A stretch of 64,000 nucleotides of DNA from Ahrensia marina (GTDB lineage Bacteria; Pseudomonadota; Alphaproteobacteria; Rhizobiales; Rhizobiaceae), in contig NZ_JXMU01000015.1 in the NCBI RefSeq assembly GCF_001293565.1, positions 49,923-113,922 of the forward strand, in the 5' to 3' direction. The first letter of the stretch is position 1. Every line of letters starts with the position of its first letter. The notes beneath the pieces are model-generated. The model was not told the origin of the DNA, ran no database searches, and saw only the letters and a program-made list of their open reading frames with translations. Made by a program: the position numbers and the translations under genes. Of the stretch, positions 30,007-38,652 are shown in pieces.

Positions 30007-30789
30007 ATGCGTTTTACAAAAACAATTCTAACATCTGTTGCAGCAGTCGCGCTTTCAATCGGCGCAGCGCAAGCAGAAAGCCACTCCATGAAAATCAAGA
30101 TTGGCACAGAAGGCGCCTACCCTCCATTCAACAACCTTGAAGCAGACGGCTCGCTCACCGGCTTTGACATCGACATCGCAAACGCACTTTGTGAGGAAAT
30201 GAAGGCCGAATGTGAATTCGTAACAAGCGACTGGGACGGTATTATCCCTGCACTTCTTGCCGGTAAATTTGACGCCATCATCGCGTCCATGTCTATCACT
30301 GAAGAGCGCAAAGAAACTGTCGACTTTACAAACAAATACTACAACACGCCACCGGCCATTGCCGTACCTAAAGATTCCGACATTGCCGAAGCAACTGACG
30401 CTGCACTTGCTGGCAAAACACTCGGCGCGCAATCTTCAACAACGCACTCCAACTATGCTGAAGAAAAACTGGGCTCCGCAGAGCTGAAACTTTATCCGAC
30501 GCCTGACGAATACAAACTCGATATTGCCAGCGGCCGTATCGATGGCGTGATCGACGATGTTGTTGTTCTCTCAGACTGGCTGGCAACAGAAGATGGCGCA
30601 TGCTGTAAATTGCTCGGCACTTTGACACCTGATCCGGTAATCAACGGTGAAGGCGCGGGTATTGCAATCCGTAAGGGCGAAGATGAGCTTCGTGAAAAGT
30701 TCAACGAAGCCATTGTTGCGATCCGCGAATCCGGAAAATATGAAGAAATCAACGCAAAGTACTTTGATTTCGACGTTTACGGCGACTAA
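30007..30789 (+). CDS. Polar amino acid ABC transporter, periplasmic binding protein
   Basis: 260 residues; signal peptide MRFTKTILTSVAAVALSIGA ending AQA/ES. Family 3 solute-binding motifs: GTEGAYPPFN near the start, GFDIDIANALCEEM, DGIIPALLAGKFDAI and MSITEERK. Lysine/arginine/ornithine/histidine-type in layout, precise ligand unknown. Ribosome site AAGGGAAG before the ATG, and a CGCTGC/GCAGCG hairpin (29966-29984) in the leader. A strong stem-loop separates it from the permease genes. The operon has no ATPase gene. Confidence 0.92.
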   Translation: MRFTKTILTSVAAVALSIGAAQAESHSMKIKIGTEGAYPPFNNLEADGSLTGFDIDIANALCEEMKAECEFVTSDWDGIIPALLAGKFDAIIASMSITEERKETVDFTNKYYNTPPAIAVPKDSDIAEATDAALAGKTLGAQSSTTHSNYAEEKLGSAELKLYPTPDEYKLDIASGRIDGVIDDVVVLSDWLATEDGACCKLLGTLTPDPVINGEGAGIAIRKGEDELREKFNEAIVAIRESGKYEEINAKYFDFDVYGD

Positions 30790-30810
30790 TCATTCGCTTT
30801 AATTCAGGCT

Positions 30811-30840
30811 GCGGCGGGAGTGCGTTTACGCTTCCGCCGC
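30811..30840 (+). terminator. Strong stem-loop between binding protein and permease genes
   Basis: 12-bp stem (30811-30822 with 30829-30840, two G-T pairs), loop CGTTTA. No U-tract follows, so it more likely limits or stabilises expression (many binding-protein messages end in such a stem) than ends all transcripts. Confidence 0.6.
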
Positions 30841-30871
30841 TGTCATATCAACAAGTCGAAGGGACTGGGAT

Positions 30872-31579
30872 TTGACGAGTTGGGAGCTACTCTCCTTTGG
30901 AGACACGGGCTGGGGTGATGAAATCGCCTCAGGTGTTGTCATTACAATATCTCTTGCACTGGCCACGCTTCCACTGGGATTGCTCATCGGATTTCTGGTT
31001 GCCTTGGCAAAACAGAGCCAGGAATGGTCGCTAAGAACCGCAGCGGATATATACACCACGATCTTTCGCGGCCTGCCTGAACTTCTGACATTGTTTCTTG
31101 TCTATTTCGGCATGCAAATTGCCGTCCAGCAAACCATTGCACTAATGGGACTGGACATATCCTTTGAATTCAATTCCTTCGTTGCCGGTATGATTGCGCT
31201 CGGATTGGTGTTTTCTTCCTATGCATCCGAAGTGTTTTTATCGGCATTCCGTGCAATACCCCAAGGGCAATATGAGGGCGGCTTTGCTCTAGGCATTCGC
31301 AAGAAAACCGTTATGCGGTTGATCATTTTCCCGCAACTTGTTCGTATCGCGTTGCCCGGTCTGGCAAATTTGTGGATGCTACTGCTGAAAGATACGGCGC
31401 TGGTTTCGGCTATCGGCTTGGCAGATATTGTGCGACAAACCGGCATTGCCGCGCGCGTTACAAAACAGGCATTCCTTTTTTACGGCGTTTCGTTCCTGCT
31501 CTTCTTAATTCTTGCGCTTCTTTCCTCAATCGTCATTGCCCGCATTGAAGCCTTTAGCGAGAAAGGTGACGCGCGATGA
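30872..31579 (+). CDS. Polar amino acid ABC transporter permease, HisQ-like
   Basis: 235 residues, about five helices. Starts at TTG 30872 with AAGGGA about 9 nt upstream; no ATG is available before the conserved region. Permease features: FRGLPELLTLFLVYFG, SSYASEVFLSAFRAIPQGQYE and the EAA loop region EGGFALGIRKKTVMRLIIFPQ. Overlaps the second permease by 4 nt (ATGA). Confidence 0.9.
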   Translation: MTSWELLSFGDTGWGDEIASGVVITISLALATLPLGLLIGFLVALAKQSQEWSLRTAADIYTTIFRGLPELLTLFLVYFGMQIAVQQTIALMGLDISFEFNSFVAGMIALGLVFSSYASEVFLSAFRAIPQGQYEGGFALGIRKKTVMRLIIFPQLVRIALPGLANLWMLLLKDTALVSAIGLADIVRQTGIAARVTKQAFLFYGVSFLLFLILALLSSIVIARIEAFSEKGDAR

Positions 31580-32409
31580 AATTTGTTGCTGCTGAAATCT
31601 TGCCCGATGAAACGCCGCCGCCCCCCCCACCGCGCCAATGGAACAATGCCCGCCTGACCGGCAATATTCTTATGCTGTTTTGGATGCTGGCGGGTATCGG
31701 TTTAGTCTGGTTTCTTTACTCTGCATGGAGCCCGGAAAAATTTGACCGGTACGGTATTAAATATTGGACCGGTCTGCAAACCACTTTGTCGCTGGTCGGA
31801 ATTTCGATTGTTTTAGGTGCGATCATCTCGTTGCCGATTGCCTTTGGAAGGCTATCAAAAAATAAGATCATCGGCGCGCTGTCTTTCTCATATGTCTACA
31901 TTTTCCGCGGCACGCCCCTGCTCGTTCAAGTGTTCCTGATCTATTATGGCTTGGGTACATTCAGGGCAGAGCTGGACGCTTTGGGCATCTGGATATTTTT
32001 CCGCGACGCATGGAATTGTGCGATTCTTGCGTTCACATTGAACACAGCCGCCTATCAGGCCGAAATTCTGCGCGGCGCCATTCAAAGTGTGCCTAAAGGG
32101 CAATGGGAAGGCGCGGATTCGCTTGGCATACCGCGCTGGAAAACGTTCCGGAAAATCATTCTGCCACAAGCCTTGATTGTGGCGCTTCGCCCCTATGGCA
32201 ATGAAATTATCCTGATGATCAAGGGCTCGGCTATCGTCGCGCTTGTAACCGTGTACGACTTAATGGGCGAAACCCGCCGCGCCTATTCGCGTACTTTCGA
32301 TTTCCAGATGTATATCTGGGCGGCGGTGTTCTATTTTGTCATTGTCGAAGCGCTGCGCAACATCTGGAACTGGCTCGAAAAACGCCTCACACGCCATCTC
32401 AAGCGTTAG
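31576..32409 (+). CDS. Polar amino acid ABC transporter permease, HisM-like
   Basis: 277 residues. A proline-rich N-terminal tail (residues 12-20, DETPPPPPP) is coded by an unbroken run of eight C at 31621-31628. Then helices with IFRGTPLLVQVFLIYYG, NTAAYQAEILRGAIQSVPKGQWE and the EAA loop EGADSLGIPRWKTFRKIILPQ. Partner of the HisQ-like protein; the ATPase must be supplied from elsewhere in the genome. Confidence 0.9.
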   Translation: MKFVAAEILPDETPPPPPPRQWNNARLTGNILMLFWMLAGIGLVWFLYSAWSPEKFDRYGIKYWTGLQTTLSLVGISIVLGAIISLPIAFGRLSKNKIIGALSFSYVYIFRGTPLLVQVFLIYYGLGTFRAELDALGIWIFFRDAWNCAILAFTLNTAAYQAEILRGAIQSVPKGQWEGADSLGIPRWKTFRKIILPQALIVALRPYGNEIILMIKGSAIVALVTVYDLMGETRRAYSRTFDFQMYIWAAVFYFVIVEALRNIWNWLEKRLTRHLKR

Positions 32410-32431
32410 GGCAATCCACCAAGAATTGCTC
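32409..32431 (+). terminator. Terminator between convergent permease and Lrp genes
   Basis: 7-bp stem GGGCAAT (32409-32415) / ATTGCTC (32425-32431) with one wobble pair and 9-nt loop, followed by TAGCTTTTG. It overlaps both stop codons. Confidence 0.5.
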
Positions 32432-32904
32432 TAGCTTTTGTCGATCACCATATAATCCAGCGGCATTTCTGTCGTGTATTTGATCTGCTCCATTGCAAAG
32501 GTCGACGACACATCACGAATTTCAATTTTTGAAATCAGGCGCTTGTAAAAGGCATCGAAGGCTTCAATATCCGGCACCACGACGCGCAAGAGATAGTCGA
32601 TCTCACCGCTCATCCTGTAAAATTCGACAACTTCGGGAAAGTCGCTAATGACCTCCGAAAAACGCTTTAGCCACTCTATCGAATGGGAATTGGTGCGGAT
32701 GGATACAAAAACAGTAACACGCGCATTAACCGCCACAGGATCGAGAAGAGCAACGCGCTTGCGGATAACACCCTCATCTTCAAGTTTTTGAATTCGGCGC
32801 CAACATGGTGTGGTGGACAGGCCCACGGCCTTTGCAATGTCAGCCACAGAAGCAGTGGCATCTTCTTGCACCAATTTCAAAATTTTCCTATCAAGACGAT
32901 CCAT
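32431..32904 (-). CDS. Lrp/AsnC family transcriptional regulator
   Basis: 157 residues from ATG 32904 (AAGG 9 nt upstream); an in-frame start at 32946 would add 14 atypical residues. N-terminal helix-turn-helix (DRLDRKILKL, IAKAVGLSTTPCWRRIQKLEDEGVI) and C-terminal RAM/AsnC ligand domain (VVEFYRMSGEIDYLLRVV). Convergent with the amino acid importer, which it might control, but Lrp family members usually act on nearby divergent genes or globally. Confidence 0.93.
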   Translation of the reverse strand: MDRLDRKILKLVQEDATASVADIAKAVGLSTTPCWRRIQKLEDEGVIRKRVALLDPVAVNARVTVFVSIRTNSHSIEWLKRFSEVISDFPEVVEFYRMSGEIDYLLRVVVPDIEAFDAFYKRLISKIEIRDVSSTFAMEQIKYTTEMPLDYMVIDKS

Positions 32905-32976
32905 TAGGTATAACCTTCTAAAATGAAATGTATGAAAGCCATACATTAGAATTTAATTCCGTATCACAATAGAAAA

Positions 32977-33579
32977 TCAAAGCAAGTCTTGCACACGTTT
33001 CTTCAGCACTGGCAAAATTTCTTTCGCAAACCACGGGTTGCGTTTCAGCCATCCTGAGTTGCGCCAGGAAGGATGCGGCAATGGCAATATGGCAGGCTTG
33101 CTGTCGATATATTCGCGCCACGCTTTCACCGTTTGCGTCATATTGGATTTGCGCTTTGCCCCTAGATGATAGGCTTGCGCATATTGCCCGATCACAAGAA
33201 CAAGTTCGAACTGCGGCATGGATGAAAACACCTGATCATGCCAGTGCATGCGGCATTCCTTGCGCGGCGGAAGATCACTGCCATTTTTGTCATATCCGGG
33301 AAAACAGAACCCCATGGGAACAATGGCAAGTTTGTCCGGATTGTAAAAATCCTCCTCACTAATGCCCATCCAATCTCGTAAGCGGTCGCCTGAAGGATCG
33401 GTAAACGGCCGCCCTGATTTATGCACACGTATACCCGGCGCCTGACCGCAGACGCAGATACGTGCTTTGTGTGAGATCACGCAAACCGGATTGGGCTCAT
33501 GGGGTAACGGCTCACCAATTGGCTCTTCCACGCAGATCCGGCAGGCTTTAATCCGGGCGCTTAGGCTATCAACACTCAT
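32977..33579 (-). CDS. Uracil-DNA glycosylase family protein
   Basis: 200 residues. UDG-superfamily motifs: VCGQAPGIRVHKSGRPFTDPSG for motif 1 (read as GQAPG and GRPF..SGDRL), and LPLPHPSW for motif 2 (HPS loop). An N-terminal CRIC pair is present but the full four-Cys Fe-S set of family 4 enzymes is not clear. Resembles small uncharacterised UDG-like proteins of proteobacteria, so base-excision activity is likely but not certain. ATGA overlap with the GST gene. Confidence 0.82.
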   Translation of the reverse strand: MSVDSLSARIKACRICVEEPIGEPLPHEPNPVCVISHKARICVCGQAPGIRVHKSGRPFTDPSGDRLRDWMGISEEDFYNPDKLAIVPMGFCFPGYDKNGSDLPPRKECRMHWHDQVFSSMPQFELVLVIGQYAQAYHLGAKRKSNMTQTVKAWREYIDSKPAILPLPHPSWRNSGWLKRNPWFAKEILPVLKKRVQDLL

Positions 33580-34208
33580 AAGCTATAGCTTGGGCGCGCG
33601 CGTACTTCATCGATCCATCGGTAAAGATCAGTCAGCTTTTCATCATAGGAAATGCGCGCCACTTTTGAAAAATCAACGGCTATAATCGCGGTAATATCGG
33701 CAATCGTGAATGTATCGCCGCATATAAAACGGTGCTCTTTAAGCTGGTCATTAAGCAGTCCGGCAAAGCGAAAAGCTTTGGGCTTGTTGGCTTCGCCCCA
33801 GTCCTGAATTTGTGGTACTTCCCAATCTGTCATCGCAGGATGAATATGACGAAACGCTTGCGCGACCGGATAGAGAAATTGAAGCTCTATGCGCCGCTGC
33901 CACATTTCAACAAACGCTTGCCCCTTTGGTCCTTCACCAAAAAGTCCGCTACCAGGAAACAAAAGGTCGAAATACCGGCAGATTGCAACTGATTCAGTGA
34001 GAACACTGCCATCAGGCAACTGCAATAAAGGCAATTGTTTCAATGGATTGAGCGCAGAAATTGAATCACTTTTATGTTCGAGTGCGCCCATATCGACCGG
34101 TTTGACAGTCACGTGGATATCACATTCAGCCAGATACATGGCAACACGCCGCGGATTGGGCGCACGCCCGCCGTCAAAAAGCGTATGATCCGTCGCATCG
34201 ATACTCAT
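33576..34208 (-). CDS. Glutathione S-transferase family protein
   Basis: 210 residues: thioredoxin-like N-domain with FDGGRAPNPRRVAMYLAE and the glutathione site LPLLQLPDGSVLTESVAICRY (cis-Pro and ES motif), then an all-helical C-domain with ITAIIAVDF. Likely cytosolic conjugating or peroxidase GST; substrate unknown. 4-nt overlaps with genes on both sides place it in a three-gene unit. Confidence 0.9.
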   Translation of the reverse strand: MSIDATDHTLFDGGRAPNPRRVAMYLAECDIHVTVKPVDMGALEHKSDSISALNPLKQLPLLQLPDGSVLTESVAICRYFDLLFPGSGLFGEGPKGQAFVEMWQRRIELQFLYPVAQAFRHIHPAMTDWEVPQIQDWGEANKPKAFRFAGLLNDQLKEHRFICGDTFTIADITAIIAVDFSKVARISYDEKLTDLYRWIDEVRARPSYSL

Positions 34209-34804
34209 TCATTACTCTCCACGGTTGAAAACCAGTAACTTATCCTACGCCATAGCCCGTGCCAAATACGGCCCGATGGCCCGTCTGCCAAACCGCTATG
34301 GGTTGCACGCCAGTCCTGCGGGCGATCAAACTGGCCGCTCCACAGTCCGCGCTTTCCACGCCGCGCCACCTGCTCCTGCCAGCCATAACTGCCATATGAG
34401 ACCGCCCACCCCGAAGCGACAAGCTGCGCGTTAAGATTGGTTTTGCCGACAAAGCACTCTGCCAGAAAACGACCATATTTATCCTTACCCTCCACATAAC
34501 AGTCGGGCCTGTTATCGCCGATAAGCTTGCGTAAAAAATCACGGGCTTCGATGCCGCAGCGATAATCACCTTTTGCAGAACCGCATATTTGTCCTATTTC
34601 CGGCGCATCAATCCCCACAAGACGGATGCGCACATCTTCGTTTTGAAGACTGTCTCCGTCAACAACCTTAAATTCTGCGGACAACTGTTCCCGATTTTGA
34701 TGCTCAAGCCAACTGGCAACAACAGCCATGACCGCAAACAGGGCCATGACCTTCAAATATCCAAATGCGCGCCACTTCTTGCGCCGTTTATATCGCTTGT
34801 TCAA
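34205..34804 (-). CDS. Membrane-anchored staphylococcal-nuclease-like (thermonuclease) protein
   Basis: 199 residues. Basic start (MNKRYKRRKKWR) and a single N-terminal membrane helix (about 15-34) that likely anchors the protein facing the periplasm. SNase domain: KVVDGDSL, IRLVGIDAPE (catalytic Arg/Asp set) and KDKYGRFLAECF (second catalytic part), then NLNAQLVASGWA. First gene of the nuclease-GST-UDG unit. Confidence 0.9.
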   Translation of the reverse strand: MNKRYKRRKKWRAFGYLKVMALFAVMAVVASWLEHQNREQLSAEFKVVDGDSLQNEDVRIRLVGIDAPEIGQICGSAKGDYRCGIEARDFLRKLIGDNRPDCYVEGKDKYGRFLAECFVGKTNLNAQLVASGWAVSYGSYGWQEQVARRGKRGLWSGQFDRPQDWRATHSGLADGPSGRIWHGLWRRISYWFSTVESNE

Positions 34805-34926
34805 ATCACAAAACCTGAGAATCGAAGGGACTTGTTAACCCATTAGAAAGTATAAATTGGGCTCTGTGCAATGGCATTGCTGTGCGCAGGTGCGTTAGTT
34901 TTGTTCGATTGTGTTGTGTTGTTGAA

Positions 34927-36480
34927 ATGATTTCCACGGAAAATCTGCCCGATAAAACCATTGTTGACCGTCGCAAGTCGGTGCGCAACCGTGACTTGCG
35001 CAATACGATGAAAAGAAATCGTGACAAACTCGCATCACAAAACATCGTTTCGCCGGAATATTCCCTCGATCTTTTAAAACTACACGCAAATGCAATCGTA
35101 TCATCCGTGGTTGCAGTTCCCCTTCTGGTTGTTCTTGCATCCTTTGCAGGTTTTGCAATCGGGTTTGGTCCCGAGATTTTCATATGGGCCACCCTATCGT
35201 GTTTGATCTACTCTGTGATGGCATTGCTGTCGCGGCGCTTCTTAAATACCGGTAAGAAAGAAAACCGTAAGCTCTGGACGCGGATTTTCCTGATCGGCCA
35301 TTTATTCGTCGGCCTATCCTGGGCGGCACTGACAATTATTCCCTGTACATCCTGCAGTGCGGAACCGGCCATATTTTACAAGGCAATCCTTTTGCTTATG
35401 GCAACATCGGCAACAGCAACAATTTGCTATACCTTGCCGATCACCATTGTGATTTCGTTCGCAATACCTGTTGTTGCATTTGGCGCACAATACGGCTCGC
35501 ACCCAACAGGCATGTTAGCGACAGCATTGATATTTGCCGGCCTGCTGTTCTTTACCTTTGTCGCTGTCCGCCTTGAAAAAACATCGAAGTCCGGTCTGGC
35601 GTATCAAAATGAGAACCACTCTCTGGTCGCTGAACTTGAAATGGCCAAATCCATTTCCGATGAAGCGCGCCGCCGCGCCGAGGAGGCCAATCTAGCCAAA
35701 TCGCGTTTCCTAGCCTCCATGAGCCACGAGTTACGCACGCCGCTCAATGCGATTCTGGGCTTTTCAGAAACCATGAGCGCGGAGATATTGGGGCCTCTTG
35801 GCAATGAGACGTACAAAACCTATGCGCAGGACATTCATAATTCCGGTGAGCACCTTTTAAATCTCATCAACGAGATACTGGATTTAAGCCGCGTTGAAGC
35901 CGGAAAATATGAAATCAAGGAAGAAACGCTGCGGTTAACGGATATTGCTGAAGACTGTATGGCCCTCATCCGAATGAAGGCAGACCAGAAAAGCATCAAA
36001 ATCGAGCCCAATTTCCAAAGCGGTCTACCGCGGGTATTGGCAGATGAACGGGCAATGCGTCAGGTATTGCTGAACACGCTTTCCAATGCGGTTAAATTCA
36101 CGCCATCGGGCGGCACCATTAAACTGCTGGTCGGTTGGACCCAGTCCGGCGGACAATATATGTCCGTTGTAGATAATGGTCCGGGTATTCCCGAAGAAGA
36201 AATCCCCGTTGTTCTCTCAGCTTTTGGGCAAGGCTCAATCGCTATCAAAAACGCAGAACAAGGCACAGGCCTCGGTCTGCCGATTGTTCAGGCGTTGCTG
36301 GCAATGCATGGCGGCAAGCTGGAGTTGCGCTCGAAGCTGCGTGAAGGCACTAAGGCTATTGCAATCCTCCCACGCTCGCGGGTGCTGCATGAACTGCCTG
36401 CAGAACCGGTGGCAAGCCGCACACAAACAAAACGGTCAGGCCTTCAGGAGCGGCGCAGTAAAGTACGCTCGACCGCCTGA
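34927..36480 (+). CDS. Orphan sensor histidine kinase, DivJ/PleC-like
   Basis: 517 residues from ATG 34927; a GTG at 34882 would add 15. Six membrane helices (about 57-79, 83-101, 118-138, 151-170, 172-189, 198-215) with little periplasmic sequence, a coiled stretch, then a HisKA domain with phospho-His H267 in FLASMSHELRTPLNAILGFS, N box LLNTLSNAVKFTPSGG and G boxes VVDNGPGIP and GTGLGLPIV. The HisKA form (GFSETM, LGPLGNETY) is that of the alphaproteobacterial DivJ/PleC/PdhS cell-cycle kinases. No response regulator next to it. Ends with a short basic tail. Confidence 0.88.
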   Translation: MISTENLPDKTIVDRRKSVRNRDLRNTMKRNRDKLASQNIVSPEYSLDLLKLHANAIVSSVVAVPLLVVLASFAGFAIGFGPEIFIWATLSCLIYSVMALLSRRFLNTGKKENRKLWTRIFLIGHLFVGLSWAALTIIPCTSCSAEPAIFYKAILLLMATSATATICYTLPITIVISFAIPVVAFGAQYGSHPTGMLATALIFAGLLFFTFVAVRLEKTSKSGLAYQNENHSLVAELEMAKSISDEARRRAEEANLAKSRFLASMSHELRTPLNAILGFSETMSAEILGPLGNETYKTYAQDIHNSGEHLLNLINEILDLSRVEAGKYEIKEETLRLTDIAEDCMALIRMKADQKSIKIEPNFQSGLPRVLADERAMRQVLLNTLSNAVKFTPSGGTIKLLVGWTQSGGQYMSVVDNGPGIPEEEIPVVLSAFGQGSIAIKNAEQGTGLGLPIVQALLAMHGGKLELRSKLREGTKAIAILPRSRVLHELPAEPVASRTQTKRSGLQERRSKVRSTA

Positions 36481-36493
36481 TAACATAAAACCG

Positions 36494-37516
36494 CTAGGCT
36501 TTATCGCTCACACCGGCCTGTTCAAACGTTGCCATGCCGCTATGGCACTGGGCGGCAGCTTTCACGATCCCTGCGGCAAGCGCGGCTCCTGTGCCCTCCC
36601 CAAGACGCATATCCAGATCAAGAATTGGCTTCTTACCAAGCTTATCGATGACACGCCTGTGTGCCTGCTCTGCGGAAACATGGCCCATTTGACAGTGGTC
36701 CAATGCGTCAGGTGAAGCGGCATGTAAAATGGCAGCTGCCGACGTTGCCACAAAACCGTCAATGATTACCGGAATGCGCTCGACCCGCGCGGCAAGAATT
36801 GCACCGGCCATGGCTGCAATCTCGCGGCCACCCAAGCGGCGCATAACTTCAAACGGGTCTTTCAGGTGGTCTTTGTGCAGTTCGACGGCTTTGCGGATCA
36901 CATCGGCTTTTAGAGCAATTCCCTCCGCACTGTGGCCGGTTCCAGCGCCTACCCAATCCTCTGCCTTACCGCCATAGAGTGCGTAATAAATCGCAGAGGC
37001 GATCGTCGTATTGCCAATTCCCATCTCGCCAATGCACAGAAGATCGGTGCCACCAGCAATGCTTTCCATGCCGAAAGCCATTGTCGCAGCACAAGTACGC
37101 TCATCCATGGCCGCTTCTTGCGTGATATCAGCTGTTGGAAAATCTAGCGCCAAATCAAAAACTTTAAGACCAAGATCGTGCGCGATACATATCTGGTTGA
37201 TCGCTGCGCCGCCCGCCGCAAAGTTTTCCACCATTTGCGCAGTAACCGTAGGCGGGAACGGCGACACGCCTTGCGCGGTGACACCATGATTACCGGCAAA
37301 AACAGCCACAAGAGGACGTGTGACAGCCGGTGCGCGGCCGGTCCATTCAGCCAACCATACCGCAAGTTCTTCCAACCGGCCCAGTGATCCGGCAGGCTTT
37401 GTCAAAACCGCATCACGTTGGCGCACAGCTTCGCCAGCCTCAAACGCTGGTTTTGGCAAATCGCGAACAAGAGCGCGAAAGTCATCAAAAGGTAATCCTG
37501 TAGTCACGAAAGCCAT
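36494..37516 (-). CDS. cobT: Nicotinate-nucleotide--dimethylbenzimidazole phosphoribosyltransferase
   Basis: Makes alpha-ribazole phosphate for the lower ligand of cobalamin. 340 residues; motifs VAVFAGNHGVTAQGVSPFP (read AGNHGVTAQG), GIGNTT, GRE-type RRLGGREIAAMAGA and the catalytic Glu in RLGEGTGAALA near the C-terminus. Divergent from cobS across 88 nt with a palindrome in the middle. Convergent with the kinase gene (13-nt gap). Confidence 0.96.
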   Translation of the reverse strand: MAFVTTGLPFDDFRALVRDLPKPAFEAGEAVRQRDAVLTKPAGSLGRLEELAVWLAEWTGRAPAVTRPLVAVFAGNHGVTAQGVSPFPPTVTAQMVENFAAGGAAINQICIAHDLGLKVFDLALDFPTADITQEAAMDERTCAATMAFGMESIAGGTDLLCIGEMGIGNTTIASAIYYALYGGKAEDWVGAGTGHSAEGIALKADVIRKAVELHKDHLKDPFEVMRRLGGREIAAMAGAILAARVERIPVIIDGFVATSAAAILHAASPDALDHCQMGHVSAEQAHRRVIDKLGKKPILDLDMRLGEGTGAALAAGIVKAAAQCHSGMATFEQAGVSDKA

Positions 37517-37556
37517 CCATGTGAAAGTGTGGTTATTGTATTCCGATTAGCCTATA

Positions 37557-37574
37557 GCTTTAGTCAACTAAAGC
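37557..37574. promoter_or_regulatory. 18-bp near-perfect palindrome in the cobT/cobS divergent promoter
   Basis: GCTTTAGT and ACTAAAGC arms (8 bp each) around a CA centre, sited 31 nt before the cobS start and 41 nt from the cobT start. Dyad of operator size between two co-functional genes. No cobalamin riboswitch elements (B12 box) are visible in the gap. Confidence 0.5.
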
Positions 37575-37604
37575 CCCATTTGCTCCAAGATTGTCGCAGT
37601 AAAG

Positions 37605-38402
37605 ATGAAATTGAACACACCCATTGCAGAAACAGCCCGCGCTCTTGCCTTTTTGACTCGGCTGCCGGTGCCCAACAGTTATTTTGAGGATGGCTCACAC
37701 GATGAAGCAATGCAAAGCGCCGGTTATTATCCGGCGGCAGGAATTGTGATTGGTCTGTTCGGCGGCGCGGCTCTTGTGATCACCGGTCTATTGCATATAC
37801 CGCCAAGTCTTTCGGCTGCCATTGCAATCATAACAGTTATTATTTTGACCGGCGCTCTGCACGAAGATGGTCTGGGCGACATTGCAGACGGATTTGGCGG
37901 CGGCGCAAACAAAGAACGCCGCCTGGAAATCATGAAAGATTCCCGGCTCGGCACATACGGTGTCATTGCTGTTATATCCTCCTTGCTGCTTCGCGTGACT
38001 GCGCTTGCCGCCATTCTACAGGCCTCAGGTATCATCGCCGCATGTTTTGCGATGATTGCCACCAACGCAGCATCACGCGGTGCGATGGTCTGGATGTGGT
38101 CCGATTTACCATCCGCCCGAATAGACGGTGTGTCCGGCCGGTTGGGCAAACCGCACGAAAACGCTGTCTCAATCGCAGCTATTACCGGCCTTGGCAGCGC
38201 GTTGATATTTGGTGTTTTGGGCAGCGGCTTTATTGCCGCAACCATCGCAATCGCACTTTCCGTCACCATTATGATCGGATTTCAAAAACTATGTTTGAAA
38301 ATGATTGGCGGTCAAACCGGTGATACGCTTGGCGCATGCCAACAGCTTGTCGAAACCACGATGCTCATCGGCCTTGCGATCACATTTGCAATCACTATGT
38401 AA
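37605..38402 (+). CDS. cobS: Adenosylcobinamide-GDP ribazoletransferase (cobalamin synthase)
   Basis: Joins adenosylcobinamide-GDP and alpha-ribazole to form adenosylcobalamin. 265 residues, about six to seven helices; motifs LAFLTRLPVP, HEDGLGDIADGFGGG (metal-binding Asp set, read EDGLGDIADG) and MKDSRLGTYG. Integral inner-membrane enzyme, acting directly after CobT. Confidence 0.96.
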   Translation: MKLNTPIAETARALAFLTRLPVPNSYFEDGSHDEAMQSAGYYPAAGIVIGLFGGAALVITGLLHIPPSLSAAIAIITVIILTGALHEDGLGDIADGFGGGANKERRLEIMKDSRLGTYGVIAVISSLLLRVTALAAILQASGIIAACFAMIATNAASRGAMVWMWSDLPSARIDGVSGRLGKPHENAVSIAAITGLGSALIFGVLGSGFIAATIAIALSVTIMIGFQKLCLKMIGGQTGDTLGACQQLVETTMLIGLAITFAITM

Positions 38403-38430
38403 GAATGAAGACGAACTAAAGCGGATTACG

Positions 38431-38652
38431 ATGGAATCGCCCTGCATCCTTCTATGCTCGATTGATATGAAAAGCGGCCATTGTTTTGGCTGCGGGCGAA
38501 CGCGCGACGAAATAGCGGCATGGACAATGTATACCGATGAACGCCGCAAAGAGATCATGCAGGAATTACCGGCACGTGTTGCGAAACTTGAAACACGGCC
38601 GCGACGCGTCACAAAACGCCGCGCGATGAAATCCAATGCGAAAAATGATTAA
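38431..38652 (+). CDS. DUF1289 domain protein
   Basis: 73 residues from ATG 38431. Cysteine pattern CILLC...CFGCGRTRDEIAAW (four Cys, likely Zn or Fe-S), then a basic tail (RPRRVTKRRAM). The family is common and short in proteobacteria, function unknown. Starts 28 nt after cobS and ends overlapping the convergent TauE gene by 4 nt. Confidence 0.85.
   Translation: MESPCILLCSIDMKSGHCFGCGRTRDEIAAWTMYTDERRKEIMQELPARVAKLETRPRRVTKRRAMKSNAKND

Noticed and set aside
36176..36715. 179-codon plus-strand frame across the kinase/cobT junction
   Set aside because: Overlaps two real genes in other frames and has no recognisable features.
37517..37604. Cobalamin riboswitch between cobT and cobS
   Set aside because: The gap is only 88 nt and has no B12-box-like sequence; only a short palindrome is present.
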